A stretch of 64,000 nucleotides of DNA, taken from assembly GCF_000406965.1 (NCBI RefSeq), contig NZ_KE136357.1:426244-490243 (forward strand). The letters run 5' to 3'. Source of the DNA: Enterococcus avium ATCC 14025. GTDB lineage: Bacteria; Bacillota; Bacilli; Lactobacillales; Enterococcaceae. This document shows positions 33,701 through 41,941 of the stretch, in pieces; the stretch's first letter is position 1, and each line of letters starts with the position of its first letter. Below the pieces are notes generated by a model, which saw nothing but the letters and a program-made list of their open reading frames with translations, was not told where the DNA came from and made no database searches. Made by a program: the position numbers and the translations under genes.

Positions 33701-34713
33701 TGGCTATTAATATCGAAAAAGGATTAGCTGTCGTTCAAAAATTTGTAAATAATTGCTACTACAGCATGTATGGTTCTCGTTATTACACAGATGGTACATG
33801 CGACTGTTCAGGCTCTGTTTATCGTATTTTACGTGAATCTGGTGGTTTTAACTATGGATATATTCCTAGCACTGAAACGCTACATGACTATCTTCTAAAG
33901 CTAGGGTATGAAAAGATCGCAGAAAATACAGACTTTCCAATGCAACGCGGCGATGTAATTATTTGGGGGAAAAAGGGTTACTCTGCAGGGGCAGGCGGTC
34001 ATACAGGCGTAGCACTAGATAATCAAAACTGGATTGAATGCACTGGTTGGAAAATGACTACGATCATTGCTAATCACGATCAACGATGGGTGATGGCCGG
34101 ATGTCCTTATTTTTATGCGTACCGTTTAAAAACTGGAGCATCTAGCTCAACATCGTCGAATACAGCGACAACAACACCTGCAACTGGAAATAAAAACGGT
34201 ATCGCGATTGACAACGTGTCGAAAGATCAAGCGGTTAAAATGGTGCAACGCATTCAAACACGATATGCATGGACTTTATTGCGCGATCAAGTAAAACGAG
34301 TGTTTCAGCCGAACAAGGTTTATACTTTAATAATCTCGTGTGATTCTAAGTGGAAATACGAGAACGCTGTAAATCGCTTGAAACAAGAACTAAAGTCATA
34401 CTATCCAACTTATATGCAGCAAAATATTGCGATTGTTGATGGAGATAAACCTATCATTAAAATTGAAGCTAGGAATCTTAATGATGAACAAAGCAAAAAA
34501 ATAGAAGGGCATATGCGCAACTTCCTGAAAGATGTATTGTTGGATAGACAAACGTACGCAGAAGCTAATAGCTACGGAACTTACGATGTACGCGTCAAAG
34601 GTGAAGGATTTAACGATCACGACGCACCAATCGTCTTGAAAGAAATTCAGGAGATGGGTAAAGCAAATGACGTGAAGATTGACCCGAGCCATATTAAAGG
34701 ATTTAAGTATTAA
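33700..34713 (+). CDS. Endolysin, NlpC/P60-like peptidoglycan amidase/endopeptidase
   Basis: 337 residues. The N-terminal 145 residues are the phage peptidoglycan hydrolase (Amidase_5) type: CDCSGSV with catalytic C36 and AGGHTGVAL with H100. A Ser/Thr linker (about 147-165) leads to a C-terminal domain of about 170 residues that I do not recognise, presumably cell-wall binding. AGAGGAGAAA upstream. Last gene of the prophage. Confidence 0.85.
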   Translation: MAINIEKGLAVVQKFVNNCYYSMYGSRYYTDGTCDCSGSVYRILRESGGFNYGYIPSTETLHDYLLKLGYEKIAENTDFPMQRGDVIIWGKKGYSAGAGGHTGVALDNQNWIECTGWKMTTIIANHDQRWVMAGCPYFYAYRLKTGASSSTSSNTATTTPATGNKNGIAIDNVSKDQAVKMVQRIQTRYAWTLLRDQVKRVFQPNKVYTLIISCDSKWKYENAVNRLKQELKSYYPTYMQQNIAIVDGDKPIIKIEARNLNDEQSKKIEGHMRNFLKDVLLDRQTYAEANSYGTYDVRVKGEGFNDHDAPIVLKEIQEMGKANDVKIDPSHIKGFKY

Positions 34714-34785
34714 AAAATATTGACTCCGATGGAGTGTGTATGATAGTTTTATAGCATCGAAGGTAGCACCTCGATATACCGTAAT

Positions 34786-34819
34786 GACTGACCGATACTA
34801 GCTTCTCGGTCAGTCTTTT
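34786..34819 (+). terminator. Terminator downstream of the endolysin
   Basis: GACTGACCGA (34786-34795) pairs with TCGGTCAGTC (34806-34815) and is followed by TTTTC. Two smaller hairpins lie just before it (ACTCC/GGAGT at 34723-34735 and ATCGAAGGT/ACCTCGAT near 34757-34774). Confidence 0.85.
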
Positions 34820-34873
34820 CATTTTTGAAGCTAAATAGTTGCTCTAAAACTAGTATACGAATACTATCTAAAT

Positions 34874-34938
34874 AGGGATTCCTGATACAGTATCATTGAT
34901 AGTAATTTAAGAGACTGTGGGGAAGTTCAGGAATCCCT
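34874..34938. repeat. 12-bp inverted repeat in the prophage-tRNA junction
   Basis: AGGGATTCCTGA (34874-34885) and TCAGGAATCCCT (34927-34938) are perfect inverted copies 41 bases apart, with no T-run and no gene. It falls between the last prophage terminator and the tRNA, where attR or integrase arm sites would be expected. Function unknown. Confidence 0.5.
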
Positions 34939-34984
34939 AGTTTATATTCTAACGCTTTGTATGCGTTTGCACAAATAATTCCTT

Positions 34985-35058
34985 GTACCTTTAGCTCAGT
35001 TGGTTAGAGCAGACGGCTCATAACCGTCCGGTCGTAGGTTCGAGTCCTATGGGGTACA
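34985..35058 (+). tRNA. tRNA with CAU anticodon (Met, or Ile2 if lysidine-modified)
   Basis: A full cloverleaf can be drawn: acceptor GTACCTT with GGGGTAC and discriminator A, D arm AGCTCAGTTGGTTAGAGC, anticodon arm GACGG-CTCATAA-CCGTC, T arm GTAGG-TTCGAGT-CCTAT. CCA is not encoded. The anticodon does not distinguish elongator Met from Ile2. It is intact and abuts the prophage end. Confidence 0.9.
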
Positions 35059-35075
35059 TAATATTGTCAATTTAT

Positions 35076-35096
35076 AAAAAACGAAAACGTTTTTTT
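35076..35096 (+). terminator. Terminator of the tRNA
   Basis: AAAAAACG-AAAA-CGTTTTTTT hairpin with T-run just after the tRNA. Confidence 0.75.
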
Positions 35097-35181
35097 GTAT
35101 GCGATGTGCTTTTCTTTTGATATACGAAATTATTAGGAGTAATATGGGGTTAAATGAACTATTATTTAGGGGGAATAACTT

Positions 35182-36156
35182 ATGTGTACGTCCATCACTT
35201 ATGTTACAAATGATCATTATTTTGGAAGGAATTTTGATTATGAAATATCTTACAATGAAGTAGTCACTGTTACTCCAAGAAATTATAAATTAGTTTTTCG
35301 AAAGGTAAATAATTTGGATAAGCATTATGCAATGATTGGTATTGCCGCAGGTATAAGTGACTATCCTCTTTATTATGATGGTACCAATGAAAAGGGTTTG
35401 AGTATGGCTGGATTAAATTTTTCTGGGTATGCTGATTATAAAGAAATACAAGAAGGAAAAGATAATGTATCTCCTTTTGAATTTATTCCTTGGATTTTAG
35501 GACAATGTGCAACAGTAGATGAAGCTAAAGATTTATTAATGAATATCAATTTAGCAAACATCAATTATAGTGAAGAACTTCCACTATCTCCTTTACACTG
35601 GCTATTAGCTGATAAAGAAAAGTCTATTGTGATAGAAAGTATGAAAGATGGGCTTCATATATATGATAATCCTGTAGGAGTCCTTACAAATAACCCTTCA
35701 TTTGATTATCAATTATTTAATTTAAACAATTATCGTGTATTGTCGAGTGAAACACCTAATAATAATTTTTCAGATCAAATTAGTTTGAACGCTTATAGTC
35801 GTGGGATGGGAGGAATAGGTTTGCCTGGAGATTTATCTTCTGTTTCTCGTTTTGTTAAAGCGACATTTACTAAACTAAACTCATTATCAGGAGATTCAGA
35901 ATCAGAAAGTATTAGCCAGTTTTTCCATATCTTAGGTTCAGTAGAACAACAAAAAGGTTTATGTGATGTTGGTGACGGAAAATACGAATATACTATTTAT
36001 TCTTCTTGTTGTAATGTAGATAAAGGAATTTATTATTATCGTACGTATGAAGATAGTCAAATCACAGCCATAGATATGAATAAAGAAGATTTAAATGGTG
36101 AGGAATTAATTAGATATCCGATAATGAAAAAACAACAAATAAAATATGCTAATTAA
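35182..36156 (+). CDS. bsh: Bile salt hydrolase (choloylglycine hydrolase family)
   Basis: 324 residues, the family's normal length. The Ntn-hydrolase nucleophile C2 follows the start Met; R16, D19, N79, N170/N171 (VLTNNPSFDYQ) and R223 (SRFVKATF) match the BSH active site. Cleaves glycine or taurine from conjugated bile acids in the cytoplasm. TTTAGGGGGAAT upstream. The gene is more AT-rich than the later chromosome and lies between a tRNA/prophage and an IS, which suggests acquisition. Penicillin V acylase is the alternative, but the DNFSG/NPSFDYQ type residues fit BSH better. Confidence 0.85.
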   Translation: MCTSITYVTNDHYFGRNFDYEISYNEVVTVTPRNYKLVFRKVNNLDKHYAMIGIAAGISDYPLYYDGTNEKGLSMAGLNFSGYADYKEIQEGKDNVSPFEFIPWILGQCATVDEAKDLLMNINLANINYSEELPLSPLHWLLADKEKSIVIESMKDGLHIYDNPVGVLTNNPSFDYQLFNLNNYRVLSSETPNNNFSDQISLNAYSRGMGGIGLPGDLSSVSRFVKATFTKLNSLSGDSESESISQFFHILGSVEQQKGLCDVGDGKYEYTIYSSCCNVDKGIYYYRTYEDSQITAIDMNKEDLNGEELIRYPIMKKQQIKYAN

Positions 36157-36279
36157 TTATTTGGGTATTTTTATTAAAAAGCCGAGAATACTTGTGACTT
36201 CAGTCTTGAGAGGTTCAATAAAATGTACTATTAACTAATTAATTGTAAAAGCTGATGAATCATTTCCTCAATATTTTTA

Positions 36280-37812
36280 GGCTCTTCGTCAATGAGTGTT
36301 GGTGAAGAAATTCAATAGAATAATCGAGATACTCACACGGCTAGACAGCTATCTTGTCTAGCCGTGTTGTTGTTCTGGCTTTAGTCAGTTGGGTAGTATT
36401 CTTAGTTTTCTTAAAATATTTTCCTCGATATAAAAAGATTCGTTCTCGGTAGTTTTGAAAGTTTCTAAAGCCATAGGCAATTCGTTTTAGTACTTTGATA
36501 TGGTTATTCAGACATTCTATAGGCCGTTGGAATAGGGAACGCGCAACGCTCGTTTGATTTCTGTTTGATATTTCTTGAAGGTCGTGAACACTGGTTGGTA
36601 GTGCTTTGGCAACTCCTTGTAGTCTTCTTTTAGGAGCGCGACGAATTCAGGAACATCTTGTCTTCTGATAACGGAAAGAAAATCCTGGTAGACTTCGTAG
36701 CCTCGCTTTAAGGAATCATCATAAGATAATAGCCGATCGACTATCTCTGCTTCTGTCAGATGATCTCGAAATGACGGACGCCAGTAGCGATGCTGACCTT
36801 TCAATTCCCACGCATTCTTTTGAAGTAGTCTCCAGTATTTCTTTAAGTGCTTCGACCGACGATCCCCTTTTTTAAAGGTCTTCATTACTTGAATTCGGTG
36901 GTTGGTAAAAGCCCGACCAATGTGTTGGCTAATATGAAAGCGATCGGCGACGATTCGGGCATTCGGAAAACACTCTTTCACCAATGTGCGATAAGGTGTA
37001 TAGAAATCTGAAACCACTAGACGCACTTGTTCACGGACTTTTCTAGGGTAGCGCAAGAAATAGTCGCGTAAAGGATTGAGTTGCCGATTTTCCACAATAT
37101 CAATCAGTTGATGGGTCTTGCCGTCCATCATGACAAAGCTCATGGCTCCCGAGACGTTTTTCACCGATTTGAATTCATCGAAACACACTACTTCTGGTAA
37201 CGGCTGGTTCAAAGAAACAATTTTAGGCCGAAGGCTGCGAAGTATTCGAATGACAGTGGTCGGAGAAATGTGCTTCATACGTGCAATCAAAGACATAGAA
37301 ATAGGCTCACTTAATAGCTCAAGAATGGCTTGTTTGACTCTGCGGGCGATGGAGCAGCGACGATCACTAACTGAATCTTCTGCTAAAAAAGTCTTTCCAC
37401 AGTGTTTACATTTGAAGCGCTGTTTGTTAATCCGCAGAATGGTCTTGTAGTTACTGACATCATTCAATAAGATGGATACTTTTTTCCAGCCCCATTTAAT
37501 GATCGTTTGCTTATTTTGATAGTGACAATGGAAGCATTCCTCTGGTTGATAGGTCAATGTGCCATCAAAAACAAAACATGTTTCGTCATTGATTCGCTCT
37601 TTGCGAAAGGCATCTTCATGAAAGATAAGATTTAGGTCTAGAATATCTAGTAACTCTTTGGTAAACTCTGAATAGGACATCTTGAAACACTCCTTTGAAT
37701 GGTTTTCGTCGACTTTATTCTAAAGGATTTCAAGGTGTCTGTTTGCGTTTATTAGAAAAAAGAAAAAGTATTGGCAACAGAAGGCGTCACCAACACTAGA
37801 TATTATAGAGCC
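36280..37812 (-). mobile_element. ISL3-family insertion sequence with target duplication
   Basis: 1533 bp. Ends are inverted repeats: GGCTCT...GTGTTGGTGA at 36280 and its complement finishing AGAGCC at 37812. Flanks carry the identical 8-bp TATTTTTA (36272-36279 and 37813-37820), the target duplication size of ISL3. Ends and duplication are intact, but the transposase is frameshifted. Confidence 0.93.
36341..37680 (-). pseudogene. ISL3-family transposase, frameshifted before the catalytic Glu
   Basis: From 37680 the frame runs 387 codons with the N-terminal zinc-finger (CFHCHYQ, CKHCGKTF), the DEFKSVK and VSDFYTPY aspartates, then ends at SNGL-stop. Adding one base near 36520 restores GLIECLNNHIKVLKR and a full C-terminus to 36341. 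So a one-base deletion has removed the DDE glutamate and about 60 residues. The element could move only with help in trans. Confidence 0.9.
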
Positions 37813-37833
37813 TATTTTTACACCCTTAAACAA

Positions 37834-37859
37834 CGGAGCTCCTCTGGGAGCTTCTTTTT
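37834..37859 (+). terminator. Terminator just right of the ISL3 element
   Basis: GGAGCTCC-TCT-GGGAGCTTC with a T6 run. What it terminates is unclear because the ISL3 element separates it from upstream sequence. Its stem resembles that of the sRNA unit ending at 39318. Confidence 0.7.
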
Positions 37860-38144
37860 TACACTATGATTTTCCCGCGATTAACACGGTAGCTATATAT
37901 TGCGATCTTTCGATTATTCCAGCAGAATATCTGCTTATTCTTATGAAGAAGCAAAATAGAGAATAAGGTTTTAGTGCTCATTGGAGCCTTTCTGTTCTGG
38001 CGAAAAAATATTAGGTTTCCTTCGTCATCAGGCTTAGCAGTAGTCAGTGGAATAAGGGTACTGCCCATTTGTGTATATATTTCCTTTGTATTCCTCATGA
38101 AAAGGATTCGCAGTTAGTTGTCTCAATAATTCGCCAGCCTTCAT
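37859..38144 (-). pseudogene. Hypothetical gene, possibly frameshifted
   Basis: Two overlapping minus-strand frames fit together: one from ATG 38144 (MKAGELLRQLTANPFHEEYKGNIY, with GAAGG upstream) that stops after 36 codons, and one covering 37859-38098 (TQMGSTLIPLTTAKPDDEGNLIFF). A one-base shift near GNIYT joins them into a plausible protein of about 95 residues. No family recognised; it could also be two unrelated short frames. Confidence 0.35.
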
Positions 38145-38310
38145 TTCATACCTTCTTCCGTTGGAATCTACTTGATTCAAATTTTAGCATGATACTTGTC
38201 TTGCCGACAACTGAATATCTTCTTACAATATCAGTTCCTGATTTTTAAACACGATTTAATTATAGTATGCAGGCTTATATTAAAATTTATTTATAAATAA
38301 ACAATGTTAT

Positions 38311-38368
38311 TGAGAAACAATAGATAAAACGTTAATATATAAAAGTTGCAATGTCGCTTTTATATATG
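38311..38368 (+). promoter_or_regulatory. Promoter with palindromic operator/leader hairpin
   Basis: TTGAGA (38311), 17 bases, TAATAT (38334). The -10 overlaps an 11-bp perfect inverted repeat, ATATATAAAAG (38336-38346) and CTTTTATATAT (38358-38368), ending 3 bases before the AAAGGAG site. It could be a repressor site or a hairpin at the mRNA 5' end. Confidence 0.6.
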
Positions 38369-38386
38369 AAAGGAGAAAATTGAATA

Positions 38387-39073
38387 ATGAAAAGGAAAAA
38401 ATATGTAGTCGTAACACTCATCATTGTAATAGCTTTTATTGGTTTAGCCGGTAAAAATTATGCAGACAGTATTTTAAACTGGGGTGGGGAACAGAATATT
38501 TCTACCATCAATGATAACTTAGATAAGTTGAATGATTCATTATCAGATAAAGAACAGAAAATCATACAATTATCCAATAAATCAGCAAGTACAGAGGGCC
38601 AATTAACTCAATTTCAAAAAGATATTGATAGTTACAAGCAACAGTTAGAAGCTTTGAAAAATGAAAAAAATCAATTAGCTGGAGAAAAAACTAGTTTAGA
38701 ATCTCAATTAAATAGTAAAAATGGAGAACTTCAATCTAAACAGCAAGAAATCGCAGATAAATTAAAGGAAATTGAGCAGAAAAACCAAGAGATCAATCAG
38801 AAAAACCAAGAATTTAATACTAAATTGCAGGATGCACAAAATAAAGCTAATGATTTACAAAATACCATTAATTCACTAAATAACCAGATTAACACTTTAA
38901 ACAGTGAAAAAAATTCTTTGCAAGCAGAACTGGATTCTACTAAACAACAATTAGCAAGTGCAAACAAAGAAAATTCTAATTTAAAAGCTTATATTGATAA
39001 ATTAAACAAGGCTAAACAAGATGTAAAAGATACAGCTAACAAGTCTCAACAAATAGTTGATCAACATCAATAA
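38387..39073 (+). CDS. Membrane-anchored coiled-coil protein
   Basis: 228 residues: basic N-terminus, one hydrophobic helix (about 6-24, uncleaved anchor or signal), then an almost unbroken coiled coil rich in Q, N, K and L from 35 to 215. No cysteines or enzymatic motif. It should project from the cell membrane. AT-rich like its neighbours, in the accessory zone between the IS and the sRNA units. No specific family recognised. Confidence 0.75.
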   Translation: MKRKKYVVVTLIIVIAFIGLAGKNYADSILNWGGEQNISTINDNLDKLNDSLSDKEQKIIQLSNKSASTEGQLTQFQKDIDSYKQQLEALKNEKNQLAGEKTSLESQLNSKNGELQSKQQEIADKLKEIEQKNQEINQKNQEFNTKLQDAQNKANDLQNTINSLNNQINTLNSEKNSLQAELDSTKQQLASANKENSNLKAYIDKLNKAKQDVKDTANKSQQIVDQHQ

Positions 39074-39113
39074 AAGAGAAAAGATTTCTAGCCCACGATA
39101 AGTTATTTTCCCA

Positions 39114-39211
39114 TTGCACATGAAACCGTTTCATTGTATACTATTCATATCCTAAAAACATTTTTTTCATTACTTCAGAACGCTCGAACGACCGGGCGTT
39201 CTATTTTTTTG
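39114..39211 (+). ncRNA. Putative sRNA gene, tandem copy 1
   Basis: TTGCAC (39114), 17 bases, TATACT (39137), about 60 transcribed bases including CCTAAAAACATTTTTTTCAT, then GAACGC...GCGTTC (39178-39201) and T7. No ORF. It aligns throughout with the next unit. Confidence 0.7.
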
Positions 39212-39223
39212 AGTAAATCTATC

Positions 39224-39327
39224 TTGTCAAATGTAACCGCTCGCTGTATACTTTAGTCACCAACAACCCTAAAACACTTTTTCATAATCCTTGGAGCCCT
39301 GGACTAATCGGGAGCTCCTTTTTTTTG
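39224..39327 (+). ncRNA. Putative sRNA gene, tandem copy 2
   Basis: TTGTCA (39224), 17 bases, TATACT (39247), about 70 transcribed bases with CCTAAAACACTTTTTCAT, then GGAGC...GCTCC (39293-39318) and T8. Shares ATGnAACCG within the spacer, TGTATACT and the CCTAAAA block with copy 1, 110 bp away. Confidence 0.7.
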
Positions 39328-39348
39328 TTGTTTTATGTTGGTAAATTA

Positions 39349-39372
39349 AAAAGCCCGAAAAATCAGGCTTTT
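39349..39372 (-). terminator. Terminator of the 39363 gene
   Basis: Minus strand: AAGCCTGA-TTTTT-CGGGCTTTTT; it overlaps the last codons of the gene. Confidence 0.75.
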
Positions 39373-39617
39373 ACCATATCAAATTCCATCATAATTTTTG
39401 TTTTTCCGATCACAGCGTACTTTTTTACAATGAATTGTTTTCTCTTATTATAATCGCCAGCCACTACAACATTCATGCCATCTTCTACGTCAGCTAGAAA
39501 ATTCAAAGAGTGACCAGCAATCAAGCAACTAACATCATCTAACTTAAAGAAGACAAGGGGACATTCCGACATCTTTAAAATTTTAATTTTGATAACTGTT
39601 CCTGTTATTGACTGCAT
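39363..39617 (-). CDS. Small hypothetical protein, OB-fold-like, behind a LexA-like operator
   Basis: 84 residues, beta-rich, with alternating hydrophobic strands (GTVIKIKIL, VVVAGDYNKRKQFIV) that suggest an OB-like barrel; this is only an impression. Single gene between its own promoter/operator and terminator. The operator type suggests DNA-damage induction. Family not recognised. Confidence 0.65.
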   Translation of the reverse strand: MQSITGTVIKIKILKMSECPLVFFKLDDVSCLIAGHSLNFLADVEDGMNVVVAGDYNKRKQFIVKKYAVIGKTKIMMEFDMVKA

Positions 39618-39647
39618 GCGATCACTCTATTCTAAATTGATAAACTT

Positions 39648-39676
39648 ATTATACGAATGTACGTTCGTATTTTCGA
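39648..39676 (-). promoter_or_regulatory. Promoter with LexA-type (SOS-like) box
   Basis: Minus strand: TCGAAA, 17-base spacer, TATAAT (39653-39648). The spacer contains CGAACGTACATTCG, one mismatch from the Gram-positive LexA site CGAACnnnnGTTCG; the whole is a 7+7 palindrome ATACGAA...TTCGTAT (39651-39670). Confidence 0.6.
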
Positions 39677-39679
39677 GCG

Positions 39680-39886
39680 AACAAAAGATTAAGAATGAAA
39701 GGGGCAGAAAAGGGGCAAAAAATCCTAACTAGTTCGTTCTAGCTCGTTTTTTATCGTAATTTAATCGTTGTTAAACGTTGATTTCAAGCGTTTTTTGACC
39801 AGTTTGAACAAGCGATAAAACAGCCATAATAAAAGATGCTGTAAAATAGTTTGTGCATGCCCGCTCTTTTGAGTGGGCTTTTTTAA
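39680..39886. other. Intergenic stretch ending in a terminator
   Basis: No convincing gene between the LexA-like site and the permease. A plus-strand hairpin GCCCGCTC-TTTT-GAGTGGGC with T6 lies at 39859-39882. The rest (GGGGCAGAAAAGGGGC repeats near 39700, several CGTT motifs) is unassigned. Confidence 0.5.
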
Positions 39887-40006
39887 TACTCAAAAGTAAA
39901 AAATCTATAAAAAAAGCGTAAAAAAAAGTTTGTGAATTGAAAAAATCTTGTGTCTTTTGCCGAAAAAGAGTATATCTTAGAACAGCGAAAAATTTGGAGG
40001 CGTCAC

Positions 40007-40903
40007 ATGTTTAATTTTCTACCACATTCGGTTCTGCAAATGAGCACAATTTTTTTGTCAATCGTCATTGAAGCGATTCCTTTTGTTCTATTGGGATGTC
40101 TCATTTCCGGAGCGCTGCAGGTATATTTAACCCCTGAACGAGTGCAAAAAATTCTGCCTAACAATAAGTTTCTAGCAATTCTAGTAGGTTCTTTTTTAGG
40201 CTTCTTTTTTCCATCCTGTGAATGCGGCATCGTGCCGATCGTCACACAGTTTATGCGAAAGGGAGTTCCTGAGCATACGGCATTTGCCTTTATGGTAACC
40301 GCACCGATTATTAATCCGATCGTTCTATTTTCAACCTATATTGCTTTTGGCAACAGTATGAAGTTTGCGTTTCTGCGAGCTCTTGGAAGCTTCATTGTCG
40401 CCTTGATCATAGGCTCATGGATCGCCTATTTTAATCGTTCTCCAATCTTAAAATCCGAATTATGCGAGCATTCTGATCATCACGTCGAAAATAAAATTAG
40501 AAAAAACTTAAAAAACAACATTTGGTCAGTGCTTATTCACGGAATTGATGAATTTTTCGATACTGGACGATATCTAATCATTGGAGCCTTGATTGCCAGC
40601 GGAATGCAGGTCTTTCTTCCGACACAATTCATGCTGCAGCTGACCTCTTCAAAAATCGTCGGCATTCTAGTGATGTTGGTCTTAGCCTTTACCATGTCAC
40701 TTTGTTCAGAAGCGGATGCTTTTGTGGGCTCTTCTTTACTAAGCTTATTCGGTACGAATGCGATTGTTGCCTTCCTAGTCTTTGGTCCAATGGTTGATAT
40801 TAAGAATTTAATGATGATGAAACGCAGTTTTCATGGGAAATTTATCCTACAGCTGATCGCATTGATCAGTGTGGTTGTAACGATTTACGCGCTAGTGATA
40901 TAG
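40007..40903 (+). CDS. YraQ/YcgR-like permease (DUF318)
   Basis: 298 residues from the ATG at 40007, which has GGAGG 6 bases upstream; a GTG 57 bases earlier has none. Eight hydrophobic helices with the family hallmarks: PSCECGIVPI (near 68) and the twin-like LCSEADAFVGSS (near 240). Partner YcgQ-like gene follows 15 bases later. Substrate unproven; metal-related transport is discussed for the family. Confidence 0.85.
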   Translation: MFNFLPHSVLQMSTIFLSIVIEAIPFVLLGCLISGALQVYLTPERVQKILPNNKFLAILVGSFLGFFFPSCECGIVPIVTQFMRKGVPEHTAFAFMVTAPIINPIVLFSTYIAFGNSMKFAFLRALGSFIVALIIGSWIAYFNRSPILKSELCEHSDHHVENKIRKNLKNNIWSVLIHGIDEFFDTGRYLIIGALIASGMQVFLPTQFMLQLTSSKIVGILVMLVLAFTMSLCSEADAFVGSSLLSLFGTNAIVAFLVFGPMVDIKNLMMMKRSFHGKFILQLIALISVVVTIYALVI

Positions 40904-40918
40904 AAGGAGGAAGAGGGA

Positions 40919-41758
40919 ATGATACGTTTTTTGATTTTGTCGGGCTATTTTGAATTAATGATGTATTTGCAGGTTTCCGGCAGACTAGATCAATATATTA
41001 ATGTCCACTATCGTTATCTCATCTTTCTGACGATGGCATTGTCGCTGATACTCGCTTTGGTCCAATTGAAAATTTGGGCCGCTGGAGAGAATGAGAAAAA
41101 TGATGAGCATCATCATCACGGGCATGATCACGGCTTGAACAAATCCTATCAGCGAGGAATTGCTTATTTGCTGCTGGCTTTGCCGCTAGTAGTGGGGACG
41201 CTATTTCCAACGATCAGCTTGGATACGACGATTGTTGAAGCGAAGGGCTTCAGCTTTCCAGTAAGCAAAGAATCGGTGGGCGACCCTGAGATGAACACCC
41301 AATATTTGAAGCCTGATACGAGTATCTATTACAATAAAAGCGACTATAATGAACAAATGACACAGCTGATGAAGAAATACGAGACCGATCAAAAATTGGA
41401 GATCACGGATGAGAATTATTTAGAAGTGATGGAATTAATCTACAATTACCCAAATTCCTTTGTTGGAAAAACGATTTCTTTTAACGGCTTTGTTTACGAG
41501 GCGAACAAGAACAATCAGAAATACGATTTTCTTTTCCGATTCGGGATTATTCATTGCGTGGCTGATTCCGGAGTATTTGGATTGATGACCAAGCTGCCAA
41601 CTGATTTAACAGTGAAAAACAATCAATGGCTGCATGTAGAAGGGACTATAACTTTAGATTTCTTCGAACCTTTTGATCGTCAGATCCCATCTGTGACAGT
41701 CAACAATGCTCAAATGGTGAGTGCTCCAAAAAATCAATATGTTTATCGTGCGTTCTAA
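40919..41758 (+). CDS. YcgQ-like membrane protein (TIGR03943/DUF1980)
   Basis: 279 residues. Two N-terminal helices, a histidine-rich loop (HHHHGHDHG, about 57-65) facing a likely metal, a third helix, then a soluble C-terminal domain with FVGKTISFNGFVY and FRFGIIHCVADSGV, conserved in YcgQ. Always paired with the DUF318 permease. AAGGAGGAAGAGG upstream. The His loop suggests zinc or a similar ion. Confidence 0.82.
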   Translation: MIRFLILSGYFELMMYLQVSGRLDQYINVHYRYLIFLTMALSLILALVQLKIWAAGENEKNDEHHHHGHDHGLNKSYQRGIAYLLLALPLVVGTLFPTISLDTTIVEAKGFSFPVSKESVGDPEMNTQYLKPDTSIYYNKSDYNEQMTQLMKKYETDQKLEITDENYLEVMELIYNYPNSFVGKTISFNGFVYEANKNNQKYDFLFRFGIIHCVADSGVFGLMTKLPTDLTVKNNQWLHVEGTITLDFFEPFDRQIPSVTVNNAQMVSAPKNQYVYRAF

Positions 41759-41767
41759 GCATGCAAT

Positions 41768-41815
41768 TTATCCGTAGACACCATCTTTTTTAGATGAGGT
41801 CTACGGTTTTTTGTT
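41768..41815 (+). terminator. Terminator after ycgRQ-like genes
   Basis: CGTAGAC-nn-CATC...GATG-nn-GTCTACG followed by T6. Confidence 0.85.
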
Positions 41816-41941
41816 GGCATTTAGTCTCTAAATTTTTATTTTACGGAGTATAGGTAAATAAAATATTTCTCGAAATCAAGATAAACTCAGAAATTCTACA
41901 AATTTCTAGTATAATAAAAAGAAAAAGTAGAAGGAACTATA

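Larger units (their letters stand above)
1..34960. mobile_element. Siphovirus prophage, left end outside window
   Basis: Gene order is that of a temperate siphovirus: recombination/replication genes, regulator, terminase, portal, head, tail, tape measure, tail fibre, holin and endolysin, nearly all on the plus strand and tightly packed. No integrase or repressor is visible, so that end lies left of base 1. The right limit is placed after the endolysin terminator and before the tRNA at 34985; I could not identify an att repeat, so this edge is approximate. Confidence 0.9.

Noticed and set aside
34985-35058. tRNA as the proven attachment site of the prophage
   Set aside because: The tRNA is complete but the integrase and left junction are outside the window, and no duplicated tRNA end was found.
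37118-37450. 110-codon plus-strand frame inside the ISL3 transposase
   Set aside because: Shadow of the transposase frame; no ribosome binding site.
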